Shown: positions 18,737 to 28,111 of the stretch, piece after piece
Layout: each line of letters opens with the position of its first letter
How positions within the stretch are numbered: position 1 is the stretch's first letter
The notes under the pieces: generated by a model
What the model was told of the DNA's origin: nothing
Databases searched by the model: none
The model's input: the letters and a program-made list of their open reading frames with translations, nothing else
Assembly: GCF_016801865.2 (NCBI RefSeq)
Contig: NC_068937.1
Location: forward strand, 127,442,955-127,506,954
DNA: 64,000 bases
Direction of reading: 5' to 3'
Origin: Culex pipiens pallens
Taxonomy: Eukaryota; Arthropoda; Insecta; Diptera; Culicidae
Position numbers and translations under genes: made by a program

Positions 18737-20359
18737 CTACATTGGCAGCATGTTGTTGACACTCGTTACATCGTTAGTGCCACAGTTAAGGTCATTTCTA
18801 ACCTCATCAGGACCCTTTCCAAACGATCCGCCCGACGCCTCAAACTTGATACACATCGCATTAACGCGTTCATACCCGGCCTGCAAGAAATCCAACCGAC
18901 TTTCCATCGTTTTCATTCGAGCCCCAATCTCCGTCACAGCGGCCAAAAGGTTTTTCAACATTTCATTCATTTGCTTTTGTTCGTCACGGAAACCATCCGA
19001 GCAGTGTTCGACCACATGCAATCGTTTGTCCATATCCTTCTGCTCGTTATCCAATTTTTGCTGAGCAGCTTGAAGAGTGTCCACCCGGAAGTTTACAAAG
19101 TCGACGTTGTGTGAAGTTTTTCCCAGTTTGTCACGGATGTTTTCCGTTTGATTGGTGATTTGTTCGTTGCGTGACTTTTGATCACTTATGAAACAGTTTT
19201 GCCTCTCTTCCACGCGAGTGTAGTTGTTTGAGAGGGTTTCATTGTGCTTGAATTGGTCTCGAAGACGAGCCTCGTGGATTTGTTTTTCCTGTTTGAGGTC
19301 GTCAGCGATCTTGGCTTGACCATCTTGCAGACTATCAGCACGATGGTTCATCAAGTCCAGCTTTCCTTCAGTGGCAAAGTATTTGTCTGTGAGGGCATCC
19401 GTACGGTTGAGCAGTTTTTCGTTCAGCGATGTTTGGCTATTCATGAAGCCCAACTGTCTCTCCTCGTTGCGAACCGTACTCGCGGAAAGTAGTTGGTATC
19501 TCTGGTTTTGATCACTGTTGAACTGATCAACCCTTTGGTTGGTTTGCCTCAGGCTAAGACTAAGTTCGTCATGTCCGCGTTGCAGGTGATCCGCTCGACC
19601 ATGAGCCAATTCTACCCTCATGACAGTGTCGCCAAGTTTGTCCTGCATGGCAACCGTGCGAGAGTGAAGTTCAGTGTTGAACAGCCCTTGTTGTTCATTT
19701 GTCATTCTCTGTTGCACTTCCATTCGAGCACTTCTCTCAGCATAATCAAGGTTCCAGCTGTTTTGATCAGTTTGAAACTTGTCAACCCTGCCATGGGCAC
19801 GTGCTACGTCCAAACCGATCCGGTCCTGATCATGTTGCAAACCATCTGCACGTGACTTCATCACCTCCAATCCCGTGGCATGTTCACCAAGTCTTTTCTG
19901 CATGCCAGCTGTTTCCAACTTTGATTCATCGTTGAACGAACGCTGTTGCTCACTAAGCATTCGAAGACCAACCGCCAACCCGGCTTCCTTTCTAGCAATA
20001 TCCGTATTGAAACTGCTCTGATCCGATTGGAACTGGTCCAACCGAGTACCAAATCTATCCTGGTCCCGTCTCAAACCGCTCGTGTCGCTTTGAACCCTGC
20101 CCAGCTGAAGGAACGCTTCCTTCTGACGATCGGACAGCTTGTCAGTGAGACTCGAGATTCGATCAGTGTTCAATTTCATAGTTTTTAACTGCTGCCCCTG
20201 GCCGCTGACCATCTCCGCCATCTTGTAGTTGAATTGTGACTGTTCCCGCTGGTTCGCATCGACCTTCGAATCGAGACGACCGACGTCCTCATTCTTTCCA
20301 GCACCACCAAGTAAGTTGGCAATTGCAGTACCTGCCATCACAGCCGGAAGATACGCCAT
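18737..20359 (-). CDS. Repeat-protein B: long coiled-coil protein of 85-residue superrepeats
   Basis: 540 aa; I recognise no named family. The ATG at 20359 is preceded by a strong splice acceptor (CTCTTTTCAG|ATAACT at 20382), so a leader exon exists upstream but was not found. The N terminus has a hydrophobic stretch (YLPAVMAGTAIANLLGG). The body repeats with landmarks RADGLQH-DQ, RADHLQR-GH, RADSLQD-GQ and RVDTLQA-AQ; spacings are 78, 85, 85 and 85 residues (78 is one heptad short). Within each unit a Q-x(2-4)-[FWH]-N motif occurs twice about 25 residues apart (DQSSFN/EQQRSFN, DQNSWN/EQQGLFN), the spacing seen in proteins A and C. 85 residues equals nine heptads plus two hendecads. The C terminus (RLDFLQAGYERVNAMCIKFEA then a Gly/Asn-rich tail) is matched by the relic at 11688-11797. 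No catalytic motif is seen; a rod-like structural or scaffold role is inference. Confidence 0.88.
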   Translation of the reverse strand: MAYLPAVMAGTAIANLLGGAGKNEDVGRLDSKVDANQREQSQFNYKMAEMVSGQGQQLKTMKLNTDRISSLTDKLSDRQKEAFLQLGRVQSDTSGLRRDQDRFGTRLDQFQSDQSSFNTDIARKEAGLAVGLRMLSEQQRSFNDESKLETAGMQKRLGEHATGLEVMKSRADGLQHDQDRIGLDVARAHGRVDKFQTDQNSWNLDYAERSARMEVQQRMTNEQQGLFNTELHSRTVAMQDKLGDTVMRVELAHGRADHLQRGHDELSLSLRQTNQRVDQFNSDQNQRYQLLSASTVRNEERQLGFMNSQTSLNEKLLNRTDALTDKYFATEGKLDLMNHRADSLQDGQAKIADDLKQEKQIHEARLRDQFKHNETLSNNYTRVEERQNCFISDQKSRNEQITNQTENIRDKLGKTSHNVDFVNFRVDTLQAAQQKLDNEQKDMDKRLHVVEHCSDGFRDEQKQMNEMLKNLLAAVTEIGARMKTMESRLDFLQAGYERVNAMCIKFEASGGSFGKGPDEVRNDLNCGTNDVTSVNNMLPM

Positions 20360-20487
20360 TTTGCTTTGGAAATAGAGTTATCTGAAAAGAGGGAGCCAAC
20401 TTTAATGTTAACATTTGTGGGGTACTGAAGTTCTGGAGGTCCAATAGACCGATTTTGTTTTGATTTATGAATTTTTGTTTTACACCC

Positions 20488-20707
20488 CGAAACGAAACGA
20501 AACTATTGGCACTACGCCCCCCGGGGCATGGCCTTCCTCTAACGTGGGATTTCTGCTCCAGCGCCTCTGACGAGACAGGAGAAACCGGGACCGACGTTTT
20601 ACTTCACCATCCGATAGAAGCTCAGTGGATAAGGCGGGAATCGAACCCGCGTCTCACAGCATCATCGGGATCGGCAGCCGAAGCCGCTACCCCTGCGCCA
20701 CGAGACC
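20488..20707 (-). mobile_element. tRNA-derived SINE, minus orientation, in the gene B leader intron or promoter
   Basis: Reverse complement of the SINE at 13283-13494: the tRNA head ends at 20707 (GGTCTCGTGGCGCAGG on the minus strand), a B box GGTTCGATTCCCGCC, and a (GTTTC)n tail on the left at 20488-20506. It sits about 110 bp upstream of the splice acceptor of gene B, in the same orientation as the gene. Confidence 0.9.
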
Positions 20708-20771
20708 CACCATCCCATCCCATCCGAAAATTCCAGAAGTAATTTTAATTAAATTTTATAACTTACGACTA

Positions 20772-21125
20772 TACTGCCGTTCTACGCATAACTGTCCCAT
20801 GTTCAAAAAAGTGCAACTGAGAAAAACGACCCAATGTGTCCCTAATCGCCCCAGTTAGCAATGTATTACTCTTTTTTATGATCCTCTTGCTATATAACAG
20901 GTCAACAAGACACTATGTCTCGTAAAACTAATGATTTCGTGAAAGAAAATACCTGGTGGGACAAGAATGCGTAGAAGTATGACGATGGGACAAACAGACT
21001 TGGTGTTGTTTTCAATGAGTTTCCGAATAAAGAACTAGACTTCATGTTTTATTTGCAAATACATAGTATAATAAGTCAAAATCGTCCAAAAGTGACATGG
21101 GACAATTGTGCGTAGAACGGTAGTA
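20772..21125. mobile_element. MITE with TACTGCCGTTCTACGCATA termini and TA duplication
   Basis: TACTGCCGTTCTACGCATAA at 20772 is mirrored by TGCGTAGAACGGTAGTA ending at 21125, with TA on both outer sides. The length is 354 bp with no transposase frame. Termini and TA duplication fit the Tc1/mariner superfamily. It lies upstream of gene B and may affect its promoter region. Confidence 0.88.
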
Positions 21126-21489
21126 TAAAACTATTCGAATTATAAAATAAGTTGTTTCAAATGTTTTTTCTCGTCGGACTTCCGAAGTATTGTTTGTTTG
21201 AACAACATTTGATGTGAACTTTTTTTTTTTTTTTGATGCCACTATCCACTGCGACCAGAAATTAGATCTATTGCGGACTTGCAATTCTATTTATAGAATC
21301 ACAAAGGCTTCTTCTGTTATTAGGCAGATGGGACACGCACACACGCTATTGTTGAGCGACTGTGTCGAGCGATCCACTGCCGTAACTTCGCCGCCGAAGA
21401 GGTTTGAATGTTTTTTTAATCCTCTTTGGCTCTGCCTTTTCCACTCTGTACTGTCCAAATGTATCGCTAGAACCGAAGTGCACATTTTA
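21126..21489. other. Intergenic DNA upstream of gene B, no feature recognised
   Basis: AT-rich sequence with a poly-T run at 21219. It is a possible location of the gene B leader exon and promoter, but no donor site is clear enough to call. Confidence 0.3.
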
Positions 21490-21725
21490 CGTTTACTTAT
21501 ACCCAGCTAGCCCTTAAGTTCTGGTTTCTGGAAAACTCGTCCCTTCAAAGCACTTTTTGCGATCGGGCCGTGAAGCTCTGTAGGGCAATTATACAGAGAA
21601 CAGTTGGTCCTTATACATGTGAAGAGTACAGGGGAAAGGATGTGCCAAGCCATGTGGGTTTGAAACCACGATCTTCCGCTCGTAAAGCGAAACCTGTAAC
21701 CATTAGACCACAGGAGCTCGGCTGA
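21490..21725 (-). mobile_element. tRNA-derived SINE of a second type
   Basis: The minus strand begins near 21725 with GAGCTCCTGTGGTCTAATGG (A-box region), an anticodon arm TTCGC-TTTACGA-GCGGA and a B box GGTTTCAAACCC, followed by about 150 bp of unrelated tail. Mismatches in the T stem argue against a working tRNA. Confidence 0.65.
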
Positions 21726-21825
21726 TGTGAACTTATTCAATATTTTAAAGATAAATGCAAAAAAGTTAGGGAATTCCATGGAACTCAAAAAAATATATAC
21801 ACGCCGAAAAATATTTTGTAGAATC

Positions 21826-22033
21826 AGCCTGTACGAGGTTTGATTCAACAAATTTTTTGTTGAATATAATCAACGCCGATTTTGCGTTGAAACAAACCTT
21901 GATTTTCTCAGTTCCACAAAAATCTTATGTTGTTTTGAAAAAGATGCTTTGACGTTGATTCAACAAAAATCTTAATTTTCGAATCAACAAAACGTTTTGT
22001 TGATTCAAATAAGCCTTATTTTTCTGCGTGTAT
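21826..22033 (-). repeat. Palindrome-rich repeat (TTGATTCAACAAAA), empty-site copy of the 28.1 kb insertion
   Basis: Contains GTTTGATTCAACAAA, ATAATCAACGCCGATTTTGCG, AAACAAACCTTGATTTTCTC and CAACAAAACGTTTTGTTGATTC. The same series, reverse-complemented, flanks the foldback element at 28112-29361. Here it is continuous, so it shows the pre-insertion state. Confidence 0.85.
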
Positions 22034-22077
22034 AAGAGAAAATCATCAATTAAGTAATTCCAAGTGTAGGAGTCGTC

Positions 22078-22235
22078 TCCACGCTACAAACCAAGCCCGC
22101 ACCGGTGGAATTGCTGGCGGCGGTTGGACTCGCAATCCAAAGGTCGTCAGTTCGAACCCTGAAGTGGAAGGTTCCTTGGAGTAGAAAGAGGTTTGGGTGC
22201 TCTCCCCATTCAAGCCTTTGGACTCCTACACCCAA
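22078..22235 (+). mobile_element. tRNA-derived SINE of a third type
   Basis: The anticodon arm TTGGA-CTCGCAA-TCCAA (CGC triplet) and B box AGTTCGAACCCTG are intact-looking. The upstream acceptor and D region do not fold as a tRNA, and the sequence continues into a CT-rich tail ending near 22235 (GGACTCCTACACCC). Confidence 0.6.
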
Positions 22236-22377
22236 AGTTAAAGAACGAGGGGATAGTCCTCACGAAAAGAAACGTGAGGAAAGTATAGTCTTCTCGCGTG
22301 TTCATTCATTCATTGGAACAGTTCATCCTATTGAGTGGCTTATATGGACAAATGACCGCCACTTAGTCATCGAACCA

Positions 22378-22450
22378 TGGTGGTCCATACGGCAAAGGTA
22401 CGGTACAATATGCAAAGGTCTTGGGTTCGAGTCTCGGTACCGGTACTTTT
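22378..22450 (+). repeat. tRNA-like SINE head
   Basis: B box GGTTCGAGTCTC near 22424, preceded by TGGTCCATACGGCAAAGG, which could serve as an A box, and followed by a T-run (22447-22459) that would terminate pol III. The remaining 22451-22609 shows nothing recognisable. Confidence 0.45.
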
Positions 22451-22609
22451 TTTTTTTTGATTGATGAACTTTTTTTGAAGATGAACCCATGAGTAAAGTA
22501 CTCTCGGTAGTTTCGGGATTTATCCTCTCAGTCCGCACACAGTACCATTTTACTACCGAATCGTGCTCTTTATTCTCTCGTATGCCGATGTCCAGTTTTG
22601 GGAGTAGGT

Positions 22610-22740
22610 TCGATATCTCAGCAACTAATGGTCCGATTTACAATGTTAAAACATGAAACATTCGTGAAATTTTCGGATAATTTTACGAATGTTTCATATT
22701 TTAACATTGTAAATCGGACCATTAGTTGCTGAGATATCGA
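22610..22740. repeat. Near-perfect hairpin (131 bp)
   Basis: TCGATATCTCAGCAACTAAT at 22610 is mirrored by ATTAGTTGCTGAGATATCGA ending at 22740. The arms, about 60 bp each, differ at only one or two bases (AAAACATG against CATATTTT). It is a MITE-like palindrome of a type I have seen widely in culicine DNA. Confidence 0.9.
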
Positions 22741-23585
22741 CATTAGAAAATGGTGGGTTGTTTTGGTGAGACTAAGAAAACTTCAATTTTCGTGTTTCTT
22801 TTTCTTAAAGCGGCTGTATCTCAGCAACCCGAGGTCCAATCTTCAATGTCTCTTAGACAATTTTATAGCAAATTTTCTGAACTTTTCAAAAAAATATTTT
22901 TAGAAATGGTCGCTCATGGTCACTATTTTTAAAAATCGAAAAACTGCACATATTTTGCTAAAATCAAACTTTCGGTGGCTATATCTTGAAAACGAAGCCC
23001 TTTATCAAAAAAATTGTGGAGTAGCTTTCGATTGCAAATTCAATTTTGCATTAAAAAATAACTTCAAATTTGTTTTTGCATGAAATTTGGATTTTTTTCC
23101 AAAAATCACGATTTTTCAAAAATTCATAACTTGGCGGCAGATTTTTTGACCATGTTTCTCGATAGCTCAAAAGTTGCGGATTTTAGTCCCCTAAAACATA
23201 TCAAAAAATCTCGAAAATCAAAAAATACGTATTTTGAGAAATTGAGTTTTAGTGAAAAAAAAGTTGATAAAAAAATCTGCAAATTTGGTTTTCCGTGTAC
23301 CTATTTTTTTCTCAATTGTCCTCAACAATACCTACAACTTTGCCGAAGACACCAAATTGATCAGAAAATTCACTCAAAAGTTACAGCTGTTTGAATATTT
23401 ACATACCATTTTTGTATGGACAGCAGCCAAAATTGTATGGAGACTTGTATGGGTGAACCAATGACACAAAATAGCTTATTTGATCATAGGGAAAGCCCCC
23501 ACAAAGTTTGAGTCAAATAAAAAAATACAAAAAAAAAAAAAAATGGTCGAAATCGACCGATTTCGTAGAGAGTTGCTCAAGTTGT
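22741..23585 (-). repeat. Interspersed repeat (TTTGCCGAAGACACC / ACGAAATCGGTCGATTTCG type)
   Basis: The right part (23310-23585) matches, in reverse, the two halves at 39121-39209 and 42398-42700 that flank the LINE. Landmarks are ACAACTTTGCCGAAGACACC, TTTGTATGGACAGCAGCC, AAGCCCCCACAAAGTTTGAG and the palindromic GTCGAAATCGACCGATTTCG. Diverged relatives lie at 48136-48850 and 52960-53140. The left part is AT-rich and shows imperfect repeats of GTATCTCAGCAAC. No coding potential. Confidence 0.8.
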
Positions 23586-23999
23586 ACTTTTATCACATGA
23601 AACATTTAACTGAAGTACTGTGTATTTTGACTATTACTACAGTAAATTAGAATTTATGTTATGAAAAAAAAATATAAATAAAAAAAATTTGTTGTTACTG
23701 TGCGCAGTTTGCGCGTGATATTAATCTCAACCCCCAAGATGGCTGCCTTTAGCACAATACCCACAATACTTTCTTTGGGAAACTTTTAGAGAATTTTCTC
23801 AATTTTTACGCTATTGTTTTGGTTTGACAAATTAAGTGGAAAATAAAATGATAAAAATTAAAATTTAAAACAGAGGGTTTTCCCATACAAAATTGAAATG
23901 CAATGCGCAAAGTGTAGCGCATAAAAAGCGCATAAAAAACTCTGTTCTGGTTTGATTTGATTATGTGATTTTCCGTAGAACCCGAGCAGGATTAAATAA

Positions 24000-25460
24000 C
24001 ACGAGAATACCAAATTTTGGTATTACTTGGACAAATAACAGGGACCAAAATGTGCCCTTGGTTGCCCGATGGTAAAATACCATGAAATTATACCAAAGTC
24101 TTGCATGTGGAAGCTTCTGAAAAATAACAAGATTGAGAAAAAGGGAAAATTCATCGGAATTCAATAATCTGATGATTGACTCGATTTTCAAAGTTTTTGA
24201 TTTTCCCGACTTAGAGAAATTTCAACGATTAAATAAAATCTTAGCGGGTATATATAAAAAAATTAAATCAGCTTTAACATTTTTGGGTTTTAGCGCAAAA
24301 TTAATTACCTCGTCAAAATTTTTAAAAAAATGTCCCATAGTTTCAGAGGAATTTGATAAAACACTTTAATACCAAAATAAAACCAAAATGTGCCATCCTC
24401 AATTAATTTTTTTTCCACAATTTCAAGTCATTTCTTTAGGGGGTATATCAAAAATGTTTGAAATTAAGTTTAAAATTTCCAGTTTTCAATGAAAGCATTC
24501 GCTTTGAGGCATCATTTTAGCCCAAAATTAATTATTTTGTCAAAATTGGTTAAAAGTTGATAAAATACTGTAATACCAAAAAAATACCAAAATGTGGGGT
24601 TCGACCATTGGCAATTTTGCAATATCAAAACAATAAATTGGTATGATACTACATTTTGCTCTTGCATAATCCTTAAGAGCGAGTTTTTCACCAATGTGTA
24701 ACAGGTCGTATCGAGGTGCTCCGATTTGGATAAAACTTTCAGCGTTTGTTTGTTTGTTTACAACTCCAATACTTCTAACTTACGTGAAATTTTCCGAGGA
24801 TTCCGAATATGACAAAATTGAGATCAAAAAGTGCCGCTATGACGTCCTACAGGGCAAAAACTAACGTTGTAAAATGTTTGTTATAGAAAAATAAAAAAAC
24901 TATGAGAAAAACTGCGATTGGCCAAAAAGTTATTTCCTTAGGCTTACAGTCCATGAAATTACCTATCTTTTGACCTATTGGAGTATGGGTGTTGGAGGCT
25001 GTTGGAAAAAGATATTAAGGTTTTAAAAAATCCATTTTTGACAGTAATTTGCAAAAGCTATGAGAAAAAGTCAAACCAATCCTGGATGTCTATGGCACAT
25101 TTTGAAGTGCTTCAAAAGACCTTTCGAATGCATCTAAGAGAGTTGGAATTAAAGAAGTTTTACGGAAATGCGAGCAATTTTAAGATTTTTAATTTTTTTT
25201 CGACCTCAAACTTCAAAGCCCGTTTTACCCCACTTCCCTCTGTCGTAGAGGGCTCATATTTGGCATGAGTTCATCTCATGCATAGACAAACAAACGCTGA
25301 AAGTTTCATCCAAATCAGAGCACCTCGATACGACCTCTAGAACAAACCGAGCAATATTTACAAATACTGCCTCTTAAGACAAATTTTAAAGGGTCCAGGA
25401 ATACCAAAATTTGGTATTGATACCAGAGAAAGCTATTATTACGCATTTCCCTTGTTAAAT
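24000..25460. repeat. Foldback element (AATACCAAATTTTGGTATT) with another foldback nested in it
   Basis: AATACCAAATTTTGGTATT at 24004 and AATACCAAAATTTGGTATT at 25401, with ACCAAAATGTGCC words between, mark an outer inverted-repeat family. The inner element has arms 24712-24790 and 25262-25344 (GGTCGTATCGAGGTGCTC and its complement, CAGCGTTTGTTTGTTTG and its complement). The 96-codon frame at 24978-25268 is inside this inner element and has no protein look. Confidence 0.65.
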
Positions 25461-25916
25461 ACCCATGATCGGAAAGGACTAGCCAGTCTAATAATTATAG
25501 TTTTTCGCACAATCAAATTTTGAAAGTTCTTGAGAAAAAAATGCTACAACTAAGGTGAAAACATTTCCGAAATGACATTTTTCATATTTACCAGAAAGGT
25601 ATACCTGGATGTGTTTTGACAAGTGAATTTCCAGGTGAATCCTTCGGAACGGTGATATGCTAGAAATAAAACAAAAAAGGTTGAAATGTCATTAGATCAT
25701 TTATTAAAACTAAGTATAGTTATCAGAATGCTGCAAAAATAAACTTTAACGGTGTACTTGTGATATCTCGTTTGATCCCTGAGTTGACTATAGAAGGATT
25801 TTAATCAATCAAATTATTTCAAGGCTGAGTTCTAATTAAAACTAGTGTACGGCGAGTTTTAAATTTTTGAACAAAATTTTCAAAACTATTTTTATGAAAA
25901 AGGTCCTCATTTTTTG
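25461..25916. other. AT-rich DNA downstream of repeat-protein gene C
   Basis: No repeat ends or RNA genes recognised. It should hold the 3' untranslated region of gene C. Confidence 0.35.
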
Positions 25917-26546
25917 CTACTCCTTCGATGCCTTTCTCGATTCCTGCTGCAGAACCTGAATTTCCTGTGTCATGGTTTCCATGTTGATGAACGTTTCATT
26001 GAGCCGCTCACTGATATCTCTCAGCAGCGCTTCCATGCTGTCAAGACGAATCTCCACCAACGTTTTTTCTTTTGCAACGTCACTCAACTCGCTCCGCATG
26101 GCCTGCTGCGCTTTCTTCAGGTCGTCCACGGCGTGGACAGTTGCCTCCAGCGTGGTCGCCGTTTTTGTCAATTCCTGGCTCAGTGCCTTTGAGCGAGCTT
26201 CAATCTCAGAGGAGAGCAGTTTTTGCTCTTTTTGCAGGTGTCCGAGAGCGGCATCACCTTCGGCGGTACTTTCAATCAGTGCGTTACGTATTTTGTGGCA
26301 ATCCTCCACCACGGCTTTGTTGAACGATTTCTGATCAACCAGCGATCTGATTTGCAGCTGCTCGTTTTGGTTGACTTTGGCAAACAGTGATTTGTTAATC
26401 TCGTTCTGTCGGTCCCAGAATGGGTCCTTCAGTAAGTAATCGCGATTTCCGTGCAGTGCCTTGTCGATGACGTTGATGTTCGAGGCCATTTGCTCATCTT
26501 CTTGCTCTTTATCGTACTTGGAAGTCATGCTTCTGGGCTGATTCAT
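25917..26546 (-). CDS. Repeat-protein C: small coiled-coil relative of proteins A and B
   Basis: 209 aa from the ATG at 26546; a second Met at residue 7 is possible. The N-terminal 45 residues are polar. RQNEIN and DQKSFN lie exactly 25 residues apart, the same motif and spacing as in proteins A and B. From about residue 70 to 205 it is Ala/Glu/Leu/Lys-rich with heptad-like spacing (LQKEQKLLSSEIEARSKAL, VEIRLDSMEALLRDISERL), a probable long coiled coil. It has no membrane segment, no catalytic motif, and it ends in basic-polar RKASKE. Third gene of the minus-strand cluster. A donor-like ATT|GTAAGT at about 26755 hints at a leader exon as in genes A and B, but no good acceptor precedes the ATG. 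Membership of the family rests on the motif pair and location, so homology is less certain than between A and B. Confidence 0.78.
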   Translation of the reverse strand: MNQPRSMTSKYDKEQEDEQMASNINVIDKALHGNRDYLLKDPFWDRQNEINKSLFAKVNQNEQLQIRSLVDQKSFNKAVVEDCHKIRNALIESTAEGDAALGHLQKEQKLLSSEIEARSKALSQELTKTATTLEATVHAVDDLKKAQQAMRSELSDVAKEKTLVEIRLDSMEALLRDISERLNETFINMETMTQEIQVLQQESRKASKE

Positions 26547-28080
26547 GTTGATTTTTTTTCAACTTGGGTCGATTGCTTTGTTTTTCTTTTTTGCAGAATA
26601 GTTTAAGAAATACTATTAATATGGATTTTTACACATAATACAAGATGTTGAAAAACATAATAACAAAAACTCAAAAATATAAAAAAAATTGAATTTCACC
26701 AAAAAAAAAAAAATACTCTTCAAACTTGAAATATAATTTTCACAGAATGCTACTTACAATTCTAATCTGCAACTTGGTGATTCCTCCCAGCGTTGTTGAC
26801 TCACAATGAGTTTATCTGCAACAATTTTGTAAATATTATAAGCACAAGTACCAAATTAGCTGCTAAAAAGTCACCCACTGAAATGTTATGAATATGGAAG
26901 GTGTAAAAGTAAAACTGTCTACAAGAAGGATACAATTTTATTCAATAAAAAAGTTAATTATAACATTTGTATGCGTAATTTACAGTTTCAAACTCAAAAC
27001 CTTCCACATTCACCCATTTTTATTGCGCTAAATATTTTTTTTGAAAGAACAAGGCGTTTAATTTTTGTACTGTTCGAACTCACCTTAATCAGTTTTGGAA
27101 AAAAAAAGGTTCACCTTTTGTTAAACTGCCAAACGAAAACTTGCGTCTTCACTGCCCTGTTTCTAAATCCATACTAAGAAATCGACCAGTGGCGAGTTTT
27201 ATTTACGGTTTTTACTTTCAACAGAACGTCATGCATGCAGCTGTAATCTGTGGTCGCGAATCAACTCGTTTTTTCGAGTTTTATTTCGTGTGGTTCGCCG
27301 TTTTTGGTGATGTCATTTTCTGATAATATTACAATTACACACATTTGATAAAAAAAAACACGTGGTCCACCACAACATTTTTTGAAAAAAAATCTAAATG
27401 CACGCGATTTAGGGGGCCTTCTAGTTCATGCTTTTGCATAAATCGATAATATGCAGAAAAAGTTTGGTCGCTGTCATAAATTTTTCTAACAAAATTGTTT
27501 GTTACAAAAGTAATAAAAAAAATTAAAGCTTGATATGAAATATAATAAATATATGATTACAAATTTACAGCTTTTGAGACCACGTTTTATTCAGTATACT
27601 GAACAACTCGTTGATTCATGTTAGCGCTATGGATTACAACCTGTTGTAACGCGTTGAAACCAGTTGACTTTGTTCTGTACTCCAAACCAGAGTTATTATC
27701 TGGAGTTTTTTTTTTGAAAAGGTCCAATAAACCAAATTTTCAGTTTTTGGTTTATTGGACCTTTTTTTTTTAAAAAAAAAGAACTCCTGTTATCTTCTAA
27801 GAAAGGCCAAAAAAAATAGGCAAGATGGTTATTTTTTCTGCTTCTTGCCGTTGACGGTAAATCATTGAAAATAACATTTGTCATTAAAAGTTACTTTGAA
27901 TTTGATGGCATATTGATAAAATCATCACCAAAAAATCACGAAAATACATTTTTTTGTTTGGTTTTGGTAATTCAATCAGCTTACTAATGGCCTATCTACA
28001 ATCACTTTGCTAAGAATTGTTAAGTAAAGTAAAATATATAAGTTACTTAGAAAAGTAATTAAAAATATAAATAAGGCATA
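26547..28080. other. AT-rich intergenic DNA
   Basis: No gene recognised. Contents: the probable promoter of gene C (26750-26860, with TTATAATATT on the minus strand at about 26838), A/T homopolymer runs, a GTTGTAACGCGTTGAAACCAG repeat word at 27643 that also occurs near 30560, and the hairpin at 27716-27771. Confidence 0.4.
27716..27771. repeat. Short hairpin (AAAAGGTCCAATAAACCAAA)
   Basis: AAAAGGTCCAATAAACCAAA and its complement are separated by about 10 bp. A diverged half-copy (AAAAGGTCCAATAAAACA) lies at 2354. Probably the residue of a small MITE. Confidence 0.75.
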
Positions 28081-28111
28081 TTTGAATCAACAAATCGTTT
28101 TGTTGATTTAA

